From assembly GCA_016213675.1 (NCBI GenBank), contig JACQZW010000068.1, forward strand, positions 1 through 64,000: DNA of 64,000 nt. The letters are read 5' to 3'. A program made the translations under genes and the position numbers. Below the pieces are notes generated by a model. It ran no database searches, was not told where the DNA came from, and worked only from the letters and a program-made list of their open reading frames with translations. This stretch comes from Acidobacteriota bacterium (GTDB lineage Bacteria; Acidobacteriota; Thermoanaerobaculia; Thermoanaerobaculales; Thermoanaerobaculaceae). This document shows positions 16,165 through 23,188 of this stretch, in pieces (position 1 is the first letter of the stretch; each line of letters starts with the position of its first letter).

Positions 16165-16422
16165 GGAATCTCTCCTACGACACGGGGCGTAGCGGTGCAA
16201 GCCCGGCGCACGATACCTCCGGGGACCGGCAAGCGGCGACGATGAAGGCGCGCCTGACGCGCACGAGCTTGACCGACGGATCTCGCGCGTCTTTCGTCTT
16301 CCCCCTCCCGCCCCGCCTTGCGCGCCCCGCCTCTCCGTGCTGCACTTCCGGCATGGACCTGCGACGAATCCGCCCACACGGCAAGGGACGCCGTTCCGCC
16401 GGCGCCAGCGCGGGGCGGGGAT

Positions 16423-16668
16423 CTACGCAGCGGTGGAACGGCGATGCGGCAGGATCGCCGCGTCGAACAGGCGGCTCGCCTCGACGCCGAAGATCCGCTC
16501 GCCACAGGACGCGCACCGCTCGTGCGGCACATCGGCGAAGCGGAACGTCGAGCGACGGACGCGAAGGACCAGGGCCTCTCGCACGGCCTCGACACGCATG
16601 CTGCCGCAGCGGGGACATTCCCCCGAACGCGAGCTCCTACGTCGCGAGCTTGCTCGAGACGAAGACAT
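16423..16668 (-). CDS. YgiT-type zinc-finger protein, possible antitoxin
   Basis: Encodes 81 residues. Start: ATG at 16668, preceded by GGAGGTG. Two Cys pairs, CPRC and CASC, frame a small beta domain (VLRVRRSTFRFADVPHERC), the pattern of YgiT-type (MqsA N-terminal) zinc fingers. The MqsA helix-turn-helix half is missing, which is common for this short form. It overlaps the DUF4258 gene by 32 bases, so the two are co-translated. By analogy with MqsRA the zinc finger protein would neutralise the partner. The N-terminal 17 residues are Ser/Arg-rich and their reality depends on the start choice. Confidence 0.7.
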   Translation of the reverse strand: MSSSRASSRRRSSRSGECPRCGSMRVEAVREALVLRVRRSTFRFADVPHERCASCGERIFGVEASRLFDAAILPHRRSTAA

Positions 16669-16945
16669 AGAACACCTCCACACGTCCCCTCCGACGGAAG
16701 GTACCCTTGGTGTAGACCCACGTGCCGCCGTAGGTCGGGCTCTCGATGACGTACAACCGCTCCCCGCGCCGGGCGCGGCCCGGGGATCGCGAACGGAGCA
16801 CTTTCTTGATCGCGTTTGCGTTGAGAATGGACTCCAGCACATCCTCGACCGTCAACGCGTCGCGAAGACGCTCGAGCTCCGCCTTCCAGGTGAATTCCAC
16901 CCGGTGGGAGACGGCGAGTCGCTTGATCCGGATCAGGACGTCCAC
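16637..16945 (-). CDS. DUF4258 protein, possible toxin of a TA pair
   Basis: Encodes 102 residues from the GTG at 16945 (the upstream frame lacks a better start). The sequence VSHRVEFTWKAELERLRDALTVEDVLESIL with ERLYVIESPTYGGTWVYTKG matches the DUF4258 layout, a small RelE/MqsR-like fold often encoded next to YgiT-type zinc fingers. The usual order toxin then antitoxin is kept. Toxicity is inferred from the pairing only. The locus stands alone between the barrel gene and the nuo promoter. Confidence 0.7.
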   Translation of the reverse strand: MDVLIRIKRLAVSHRVEFTWKAELERLRDALTVEDVLESILNANAIKKVLRSRSPGRARRGERLYVIESPTYGGTWVYTKGTFRRRGRVEVFYVFVSSKLAT

Positions 16946-17004
16946 GAGGGCAGCATAGCGCCGCCGGCCACCCCAGCCAAGCGCTGCCCCTCCTGTTCGA
17001 TCCC

Positions 17005-17050
17005 CCCCTTGGCGTCCTCGGCGGGATCCCCCTGGCGTCCTTGGCGCGAA
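17005..17050. repeat. Short repeat with unit CGCCAAGGACGCCAAGG (minus strand)
   Basis: The plus strand reads CTTGGCGTCCTCGGCGGG then GATCCCCCTGGCGTCCTTGG. On the minus strand this is two units of CGCC(A/G)AGGACGCCA(A/G)GG separated by a short GC spacer. It lies 38 bases upstream of the nuo promoter and does not overlap a gene. Confidence 0.55.
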
Positions 17051-17087
17051 CTGCCCGGATCGCTTGGACCTCGCGGCCTTCAAACCG

Positions 17088-17116
17088 TTGACTTCACGCC
17101 TTGCTTCCCGTATCTA
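17088..17116 (+). promoter_or_regulatory. Sigma70-type promoter of the nuo operon
   Basis: TTGACT at 17088-17093 is followed after exactly 17 bases by TATCTA at 17111-17116, the best housekeeping promoter match noticed in the window. A GC hairpin (CCCCGGAGC...GCTCGGGG, about 17118-17138) lies in the predicted leader. nuoA starts 77 bases after the -10 box. Confidence 0.6.
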
Positions 17117-17192
17117 GCCCCCGGAGCGACCGCTCGGGGCTTCCGAGGGGGCGGCCGGCTCCGGTTCCTCTTGCGGCAGGGAGGACTCCTGC

Positions 17193-17552
17193 ATGACGAC
17201 AGCGTATTTCCCGCTCCTCCTCGCGCTCGGCGTCGGGGCGTTCGTGGCCTTCGCCCTCTGGGCGCTCGGCCACTTCACGGGCCCGAAGAACTGGACGCGC
17301 GAGAAGATGATCCCCTACGAGTCCGGGTCCGAGACGACCGGGGCCCAGGGCGTCCGCATCTCCGCCAAGTTCTTCATCACCGCGATCCTGCTCGTCGTGT
17401 TCGACGTCGAAGTCGCGTTCCTCTACCCGTGGGCCGTCCAGTTCCACGAGCTGGGCACCCGCGGCCTGGTCGCCATGTTCGCGTTCCTGGGAGTGCTCGG
17501 GATCGCGCTCTTGTACCTGGTGCGGAAAGGAGCGCTGAAATGGGAGGAGTAG
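17193..17552 (+). CDS. nuoA: NADH-quinone oxidoreductase subunit A
   Basis: Encodes 119 residues with three membrane helices. The conserved loop KMIPYESGSETTG carries the Glu-Ser-Gly motif of NuoA, and FFITAILLVVFDVEVAFLYPWAV is the hallmark second helix with its Asp-Val-Glu. NuoA links the membrane arm of complex I to the quinone site near NuoB, D and H. Start: ATG at 17193, 6 bases after AGGACTCC-like leader sequence. It is the first gene after the promoter at 17088, and nuoB starts inside its last codons (13-base overlap). Confidence 0.95.
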   Translation: MTTAYFPLLLALGVGAFVAFALWALGHFTGPKNWTREKMIPYESGSETTGAQGVRISAKFFITAILLVVFDVEVAFLYPWAVQFHELGTRGLVAMFAFLGVLGIALLYLVRKGALKWEE

Positions 17553-18100
17553 ACGATCGCTCGGCCGGCGGCCCGGCGGGTCCGGGCGGCGGCGCCCCGC
17601 CCTTCGGCTGGCTGACCACGAAGGCCGATCCGCTCTTCGCCTGGGCGCGGAAGTGGTCGCTGTTCCAGTACGACTTCGTCACCGCCTGCTGCGCCATGGA
17701 GTTCATGTCCACGATGTGCGCCCACTGGGACATGGCGCGCTTCGGCGCCGAGATCCCCCGCTGGTCGCCGCGGCAGGCCGACGTGCTGTGGGTCGTTGGC
17801 ACCATCGTCCACCGCCAGGGCCCGCCCTTGAAGCGGATCTACGACCAGATGTGCGAGCCCAAGTGGGTCGTCGCGTTCGGCACCTGCGCCTCGGTCGGCG
17901 GTTTCTACGACAACTACTCGACCGTGCAGGGCATCGACAAGATCATCCCCTGCGACATCTACATCCCCGGCTGCCCGCCCCGGCCGGAGCAGGTCCTGGA
18001 CGGCCTCATGCTGCTCCAGGAGAAGATCGGCCGCGGCGAGCTGTCGCGCTGGCAGGAAGAACAGCAGAAGAAGGCGGCCGCCGCCAAACTGGCGGGCTAG
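17540..18100 (+). CDS. nuoB: NADH-quinone oxidoreductase subunit B
   Basis: Encodes 186 residues. NuoB holds the terminal [4Fe-4S] cluster N2, which passes electrons to quinone. The ligands are all visible: the Cys pair in FVTACCAMEFM, Cys in AFGTCASVGGFYDN and Cys in IYIPGCPPRPEQV. The first 22 residues are a Gly/Pro-rich lead. Start: ATG at 17540, overlapping nuoA by 13 bases; the reading frame extends far upstream but only this start follows the nuoA ribosome site AAAGGAG. The C-terminus is Lys/Ala-rich. Confidence 0.95.
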   Translation: MGGVDDRSAGGPAGPGGGAPPFGWLTTKADPLFAWARKWSLFQYDFVTACCAMEFMSTMCAHWDMARFGAEIPRWSPRQADVLWVVGTIVHRQGPPLKRIYDQMCEPKWVVAFGTCASVGGFYDNYSTVQGIDKIIPCDIYIPGCPPRPEQVLDGLMLLQEKIGRGELSRWQEEQQKKAAAAKLAG

Positions 18101-18110
18101 GGAGAGACCG

Positions 18111-18632
18111 ATGTCCCAGCGCCTCGTCGACCTTGTCAAGAGCCGCTTCCCCCAAGGCGTGCTCGAATCCCACGACTTCCGCGGCGACGACACCGTCGTC
18201 GTCCGCCGCGAGGACTACCTGGAAGTCGTCCGCTTCCTCAAGGACTCGCCCGGCACCGCCATGGACTTCTTCGTCGACCTGACGTGCGTCGATTGGCCCG
18301 AACGCAAGCCGCGCTTCGACGTCGTCCTGCACCTCAAGTCGTTCGGCTCGGGCGAGCGCCTGCGCGTCAAGACCGGCGTGCCCGAAGACGACTGCACGTG
18401 CCCGTCGCTCACCGGGCTGTGGCCCGCGGCGAACTGGTTCGAGCGCGAGGCGTACGACATGTACGGGGTGCGCTTCTCGGGGCATCCGGATCTGCGGCGC
18501 ATCCTGCTCTACGAGGAGTTCGAGGGGCACCCGCTGCGCAAGGACTACCCCAAGGAGAAGCGCCAGCCGCTGGTGCCGATGCGCGACGACGCGCCGCCGC
18601 AGCCGCCGCCGTTTCCGGAGCGACCGCACTAG
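18111..18632 (+). CDS. nuoC: NADH-quinone oxidoreductase subunit C
   Basis: Encodes 173 residues of the 30-kDa subunit family. The signature is near the C-terminus: WFEREAYDMYGVRFSGHPDL then RRILLYEEFEGHPLRKDYP. It is a separate NuoC and not the NuoCD fusion seen in enterobacteria. It starts 10 bases after nuoB behind GGGAGAG. The final residues are Pro-rich. The subunit packs against NuoB and NuoD in the peripheral arm. Confidence 0.95.
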   Translation: MSQRLVDLVKSRFPQGVLESHDFRGDDTVVVRREDYLEVVRFLKDSPGTAMDFFVDLTCVDWPERKPRFDVVLHLKSFGSGERLRVKTGVPEDDCTCPSLTGLWPAANWFEREAYDMYGVRFSGHPDLRRILLYEEFEGHPLRKDYPKEKRQPLVPMRDDAPPQPPPFPERPH

Positions 18633-18634
18633 GC

Positions 18635-18675
18635 AGAGCGGTGGAGCGGTAGAGGGGTAGAGCGGTAGGGGAGGG
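18635..18675. repeat. Short tandem repeat, unit GAGCGGTAGAGG
   Basis: Between nuoC and nuoD the sequence runs AGAGCGGTGGAGCGGTAGAG then GGGTAGAGCGGTAGGGGAGG. It is a set of four degenerate 7-to-12-base units ending 45 bases before the nuoD start. It sits inside an operon whose other junctions overlap or are 10-13 bases, so it looks inserted. Confidence 0.7.
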
Positions 18676-18720
18676 TTCGACGCGAAGCGGCGAATCCTCC
18701 CGCGGAACCGAGGAAGGTTG

Positions 18721-19923
18721 ATGGAAGAATACAGGGAAGAGGAACTGACGCTGCCGGCGGAGCCGATGCTGCTGCACATGGGGCCGAGCCATCCGGCGAT
18801 GCACGGCACGGTGCGCTGCGTCGTCAAGCTCGACGGCGAGACCGTCGTCGGCTCGGACGTGCAGATCGGGTACCTGCACCGCGGTTTCGAGAAGGAGTGC
18901 GAGTGGGGGACGTGGACGCAGGTGTTCCCCTACACCGACCGGCTGAACTACGCCTCGCCGCTGCTCAACAACATCGGCTACGCGCTCGCCGTCGAGAAGC
19001 TCCTGGGCCTCCAGGTCCCCGCCCGCTGCCAGTACATCCGCGTGATCCTCGGCGAGCTGGCCCGGATCTGCGACCACAGCGTGTGCAGCGCCGCGATGGC
19101 GATGGAGCTGGGCGCCTTCACGGTCTTCCTGTACCTGGTCAAGGCGCGCGAGTGGATCTTCGACATCCTGGAGGAGGTCACCGGCGCGCGCGTGACGCAC
19201 GCCTTCTGCCGCATCGGCGGCCTGCGCTGGGATCTGCCGGAGAACTTCGCCGACCGCGTGCGCTCGGTGCTGCCCAAGTCGCTCGAGGCGATCCACGAGT
19301 GCGAGCAGCTTCTCTTGCGCAACCGCATTTTCATGGACCGGACCATGGGGGTGGGGACGATCACGCCCGAGCGGGCGCTGGCGTGGGGCTGGACGGGCCC
19401 GTGCCTGCGCTCGACCGGCGTGGCCTACGACGTGCGCAAGGCGCACCCGTACCTCGTCTACGAGGACCTCGACTTCGACATCCCGGTGGGCAGCCAGGGC
19501 GACAACTACGACCGCTTCGTCTGCCGCCTGGAGGAGATCCGCCAGAGCGCGCGGATCGTGATGCAGGCGCTGGACAAGCTCCCGGACGGGCCGATCGCCG
19601 TCCCGGACGACACGGGGATCCTGCTGCCGCAGAAGCTCGAGACGTACACGACGATCGAGCGGACGATCCAGCATTTCAAGATCATCATGGAGGGGATCCA
19701 GGTGCCGCCGGGCGAGGTGTACAGCTACTCCGAGGCGGCGAACGGCGAGCTGGGCTTCTACCTCGTGTCGAACGGGAGCGGGAAGCCCTGGAAGTGCCGC
19801 GTGCGGCCGCCGTGCTTCGCCAACGTCCAGGCGCTGTCGGAGCTGACCCGGGGGCGCCTGTTGCCGGACATCATCCCCACGTTCGGGTCGATCAACATGA
19901 TCGGCGGCGAGTGCGATCGGTAG
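18721..19923 (+). CDS. nuoD: NADH-quinone oxidoreductase subunit D
   Basis: Encodes 400 residues of the 49-kDa family, which forms the quinone cavity with NuoB. The conserved LLHMGPSHPAMHGTVRCVVK is near the N-terminus and the subunit ends with the invariant tail DIIPTFGSINMIGGECDR. The conserved RICDHSVC and AREWIFDILEEVTGARVTH segments are also present. The start is the ATG at 18721 with AGGAAGG before it; a TTG just upstream would add one residue. The 88-base gap before it holds the tandem repeat at 18635. The next gene in the operon is nuoG, with nuoE and nuoF missing. Confidence 0.95.
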   Translation: MEEYREEELTLPAEPMLLHMGPSHPAMHGTVRCVVKLDGETVVGSDVQIGYLHRGFEKECEWGTWTQVFPYTDRLNYASPLLNNIGYALAVEKLLGLQVPARCQYIRVILGELARICDHSVCSAAMAMELGAFTVFLYLVKAREWIFDILEEVTGARVTHAFCRIGGLRWDLPENFADRVRSVLPKSLEAIHECEQLLLRNRIFMDRTMGVGTITPERALAWGWTGPCLRSTGVAYDVRKAHPYLVYEDLDFDIPVGSQGDNYDRFVCRLEEIRQSARIVMQALDKLPDGPIAVPDDTGILLPQKLETYTTIERTIQHFKIIMEGIQVPPGEVYSYSEAANGELGFYLVSNGSGKPWKCRVRPPCFANVQALSELTRGRLLPDIIPTFGSINMIGGECDR

Positions 19924-19934
19924 GGGCGAGGGAC

Positions 19935-21461
19935 ATGCCGAAGCTGACCATCGACGGACGGGAGATCGAGGTCGAGGCCGGGGTGACGCTGATCGAGGCG
20001 GCGCGGCGGATGGGGATCAAGACCCCCCACTTCTGCTGGCATCCGGAGCTGAGCGTCGCGGCCAACTGCCGCATGTGCCTCGTCGAGATCGAGAAGAACC
20101 CCAAGCTCCAGCCCGCGTGCCAGATCCCCGCGGCCGAGGGGATGGTCGTGCACACCGAGAACCCGCGGGTGCGCGAGGCGCGGCGCGCGATCATGGAGTA
20201 CCTGCTGCTCAACCACCCCGTGGACTGCCCGATCTGCGACCAGTCCGGCGAGTGCAAGCTCCAGGACTACTACATGCTCTACGACCTCAAGTCCTCGCGG
20301 CTCGCCTCCGAGGAGGACAAGGTCCGGAAGCGCAAGCACGTCCCGTTCGGGCCGCACGTGGTCTACGACGCCGAGCGCTGCGTGATGTGCACCCGCTGCG
20401 TCCGGTTCTGCGCCGAGTACGTCAAGGACCCGATGCTCTGCGAGGTCCACCGCGGGGACCACAGCGAGATCGATGTCTCCCCAGACAGGACGCTCGAGCA
20501 CGGCTACTCCCTCATGACCGCGCACATCTGCCCCGTCGGCGCGCTCACCAGCCGCGACTTCCGCTTCCAGTGCCGCGTCTGGTTCCTCAAGGCCGCCGAG
20601 ACGATCTGCCCCGGGTGCGCCACCGGCTGCTCCGCCTGCCTGGACCACAACCGCGGGCGCGCCTTCCGCCTCCGCCCCCGCGTCAACAACGCCGTCAACC
20701 GCTGCTGGCTCTGCGACGACGGCGTCCTGTCCTACCGCTTCCACAACGACCACCGCCTCTGCTCGCCCTCGCTCGGCCGCGGCAACCCCCAGCCGGCATC
20801 GTGGGAGGACGCGCTCAGCGAGGCCGCGGCGGCGCTGGGCAAGACGCCGAAGGCCGAGCGGGCCGCGGTGCTCTCGGCCGAGCGCACGTGCGAGGAGAAC
20901 TGGGCGCTCATCGTCTTCGCACGCGAAGCGCTCGGGATCGAGCGCTTCTTCCTCGCCGCGCGACCGGACGGGACCGCCGACCAGCGGCTCCGCAGCGCCG
21001 ACAAGAACCCCAACCGCGCCGGCGTGCGGCTGATGCTCGGGGCCGAGCCCGAGCCGATGACCGCGCTGCTCGAGGCGGCGACGGCCGGCAGGATCCGGGC
21101 CGTGATCGCGCTCGGCGCCGAGGCGTCCGCCGCGGGGGTCGAGCCGTCAACGGGTCTGCTGCGCCTGGGAACCGTGGTGTCCATCGCCGAGCGGACCGGC
21201 ACGCTGCCTGACGCCGCGCACGTGCGCCTGCCGTGCGGCTCGTGGGCCCAGAGCGCCGGCACGTTCGTCAACGCCAAGGGCATGGCGCAGGAGTTCGGCC
21301 GGGCCATGCCGCTCGGCGACGGTCTGCTGGACGTCCACGAGATCCTGGCGCGCCTGGCGCGCCGGCTGGACCTCTCGTTCCCCTACAAGACCGCCGCCGA
21401 GGTCAGGACGGCGGTCGCCGGAAGACTTCCGGAGGCGGGCGCGGCGGGAGGTGCCCCATGA
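19935..21461 (+). CDS. nuoG: NADH-quinone oxidoreductase subunit G, short form
   Basis: Encodes 508 residues against roughly 700-900 in many bacteria. The N-terminal [2Fe-2S] site is C34-x10-C45-x2-C48-x13-C62. Next is the N3-type site in NHPVDCPICDQSGECKLQDY, then a ferredoxin-like part with CVMCTRCVRFC and HICPVGAL. A further CPGCATGC...C motif resembles the extra cluster site of the family. The C-terminal molybdopterin-oxidoreductase-like domain is truncated to about 230 residues and keeps no cofactor motif I can see. Start: ATG at 19935, 11 bases after nuoD. Its TGA overlaps the nuoH start (ATGA). Confidence 0.93.
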   Translation: MPKLTIDGREIEVEAGVTLIEAARRMGIKTPHFCWHPELSVAANCRMCLVEIEKNPKLQPACQIPAAEGMVVHTENPRVREARRAIMEYLLLNHPVDCPICDQSGECKLQDYYMLYDLKSSRLASEEDKVRKRKHVPFGPHVVYDAERCVMCTRCVRFCAEYVKDPMLCEVHRGDHSEIDVSPDRTLEHGYSLMTAHICPVGALTSRDFRFQCRVWFLKAAETICPGCATGCSACLDHNRGRAFRLRPRVNNAVNRCWLCDDGVLSYRFHNDHRLCSPSLGRGNPQPASWEDALSEAAAALGKTPKAERAAVLSAERTCEENWALIVFAREALGIERFFLAARPDGTADQRLRSADKNPNRAGVRLMLGAEPEPMTALLEAATAGRIRAVIALGAEASAAGVEPSTGLLRLGTVVSIAERTGTLPDAAHVRLPCGSWAQSAGTFVNAKGMAQEFGRAMPLGDGLLDVHEILARLARRLDLSFPYKTAAEVRTAVAGRLPEAGAAGGAP

Positions 21462-22582
21462 CCACCTTCTTCGTCGTCGCCACGGCGGCCAAGCTGGTGC
21501 TGTTCCTGGTCGGGATCATCACGTGCGGCGCGCTGATGGTCTGGGTCGAGCGCCGGATGTCGGCGATGATCCAGGACCGCATCGGGCCCGTGCGGGCCAA
21601 CGCGGGGCCGTTCCGCCTGTGGGGCCTGGTGCACATCGCCGCCGACGGCCTGAAGATGATGATCAAGGAGGACTTCATCCCGCGGCGTGCGGACAAGCTG
21701 CTGCACGCGCTGGCGCCGATGCTGGCCATCTTCCCGGTGCTCGTGACCTTCGCCGTCGTGCCCTTCGGGCCCACGATCGACTTCGGACACCTGGGCTCGG
21801 TGAACCACCTGGGGCCGCTGTTCGAAGGCCGCTGGGCGACGACGCTGCAGGTCGCGCAGGTCGATGTCGGCCTGCTGTTCGTCCTCGCCATCGCCGGCAC
21901 GGGTGTCGTCGGCGCCGTGATCGCCGGCGCCGCGAGCGACAACCGCTACTCGCTCCTCGGCTCGCTCCGCGCCGCCAGCCAGCTCGTCTCCTACGAGGTC
22001 ACCCTCGGCCTGTCGCTCGTCGGCTGCGTCCTGGTCTTCGGAACCCTGCGCCTGGAGGACATGGTCCTCTGGCAGCACCACCACACCTGGGGCGTCGTCG
22101 TCCAGCCGCTGGGCTTCGTCCTCTTCCTGGCCGCGGCGATCGCGGAGTCGAAACGCACGCCCTTCGACCTGCCGGAGGGAGAGTCGGAGATCGTCGCGGG
22201 GTACTTCGTCGAGTACTCCGGCATGAAGTTCGCCGCGTTCTACCTGGGCGAGCTGATGGAGATCGGGGTCCTGGCCTGCTTCCTCGCCGTGTTCTTCTTC
22301 GGCGGTTGGGACGTGCCGTTCCTCCGGGCCGACGGGATCCACCTGAGCCTCCCGATGCTCGGCGCGAAGTTCTGGGCCATGCCGCACTGGTCCGTGGTGC
22401 TCCTCCAGCTCGGCGCCTTCGGCCTCAAGGTCTGCGGCCTCATCTTCCTCCAGATGGCCATCCGCTGGACTCTCCCGCGCATGCGTTACGACCAGCTCAT
22501 GGAGCTGGGCTGGAAGGCGATCCTCCCCTTGTCCCTGGCCAACGTCGCCGTCACCGCCGTGGTCCTCCACGCGCTGCGCTAG
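21458..22582 (+). CDS. nuoH: NADH-quinone oxidoreductase subunit H
   Basis: Encodes 374 residues with eight or nine membrane helices. NuoH forms the membrane part of the quinone entry site. Conserved segments include MVWVERRMSAMIQDRIGPVR, the loop IAESKRTPFDLPEGESEIV with its Glu residues, and FVEYSGMKFAAFYLGELM. Start: ATG at 21458, overlapping the nuoG stop. A Glu/Pro-rich C-terminus is absent, as usual. nuoI begins 12 bases after the stop. Confidence 0.95.
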   Translation: MTTFFVVATAAKLVLFLVGIITCGALMVWVERRMSAMIQDRIGPVRANAGPFRLWGLVHIAADGLKMMIKEDFIPRRADKLLHALAPMLAIFPVLVTFAVVPFGPTIDFGHLGSVNHLGPLFEGRWATTLQVAQVDVGLLFVLAIAGTGVVGAVIAGAASDNRYSLLGSLRAASQLVSYEVTLGLSLVGCVLVFGTLRLEDMVLWQHHHTWGVVVQPLGFVLFLAAAIAESKRTPFDLPEGESEIVAGYFVEYSGMKFAAFYLGELMEIGVLACFLAVFFFGGWDVPFLRADGIHLSLPMLGAKFWAMPHWSVVLLQLGAFGLKVCGLIFLQMAIRWTLPRMRYDQLMELGWKAILPLSLANVAVTAVVLHALR

Positions 22583-22594
22583 AGGGAGCGACCG

Positions 22595-23125
22595 ATGCCC
22601 TACGTCGTCAAGCGTCCCGAACGCGACATCTGGGAGCAGAGCTACATCCCCGAGACGGTGCGCGGCATGGGCGTCACCCTGCGCCACTTCTTCCGCAACG
22701 TGATCGGCCGGCGCGACACGGTGACCATCCTCTATCCCGAAGTGCAGCGACCGTACCCGCCGCGCTTCCGCGGACTGCACAGGCTCACCCAGCGCGACGA
22801 CGGCTCGCCCCGCTGCACCGCCTGCATGTGCTGCCAGACGGCCTGTCCGGCCGAGTGCATCCACATCGTCGCCGGCAGCTACCCCGACGGACACCCGCTG
22901 GCCTTCGTCGAGAAGTACCCCGCCGAGTTCTGGATCGACGAGCTGCGCTGCGTGTTTTGCGGGCTGTGCGTCGAGGCGTGCCCGTGCGACGCGATCCGCA
23001 TGGACACCGGACTGCACGCGCGACCGGTCGAGGCGCGTCCGCACCTGATGTACGAGCGCAACCTGCTGCTGTCGATCACCGACGCGAAGGGCGACGTCCT
23101 GACCGCGAACCCGCGGAAGAAGTGA
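22595..23125 (+). CDS. nuoI: NADH-quinone oxidoreductase subunit I
   Basis: Encodes 176 residues with two [4Fe-4S] sites: CTACMCCQTACPAECI (an extra Cys inside the usual CxxCxxCxxxCP) and CVFCGLCVEACPCDAI. These form clusters N6a and N6b, which carry electrons toward NuoB. It follows nuoH by 12 bases behind AGGGAG. It is the last nuo gene here: the membrane subunits NuoJ, K, L, M and N are not in the window, and an unrelated gene begins within 70 bases. Confidence 0.95.
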   Translation: MPYVVKRPERDIWEQSYIPETVRGMGVTLRHFFRNVIGRRDTVTILYPEVQRPYPPRFRGLHRLTQRDDGSPRCTACMCCQTACPAECIHIVAGSYPDGHPLAFVEKYPAEFWIDELRCVFCGLCVEACPCDAIRMDTGLHARPVEARPHLMYERNLLLSITDAKGDVLTANPRKK

Positions 23126-23188
23126 GCACCCGCGCCCTCCGGCGCCCTCCCCTTGCCCGCTTCGCTCCCTCATGCCACATTGCGAGGC

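Noticed and set aside
17118-17138. Terminator between the YgiT/DUF4258 pair and nuoA
   Set aside because: The GC hairpin has no T-run and lies downstream of the nuo -10 box, so it is more likely in the nuo leader.
18660-18720. tRNA gene suggested by GGTTCGA
   Set aside because: The GGTTCGA is not placed in a cloverleaf; no acceptor stem or anticodon arm could be drawn.
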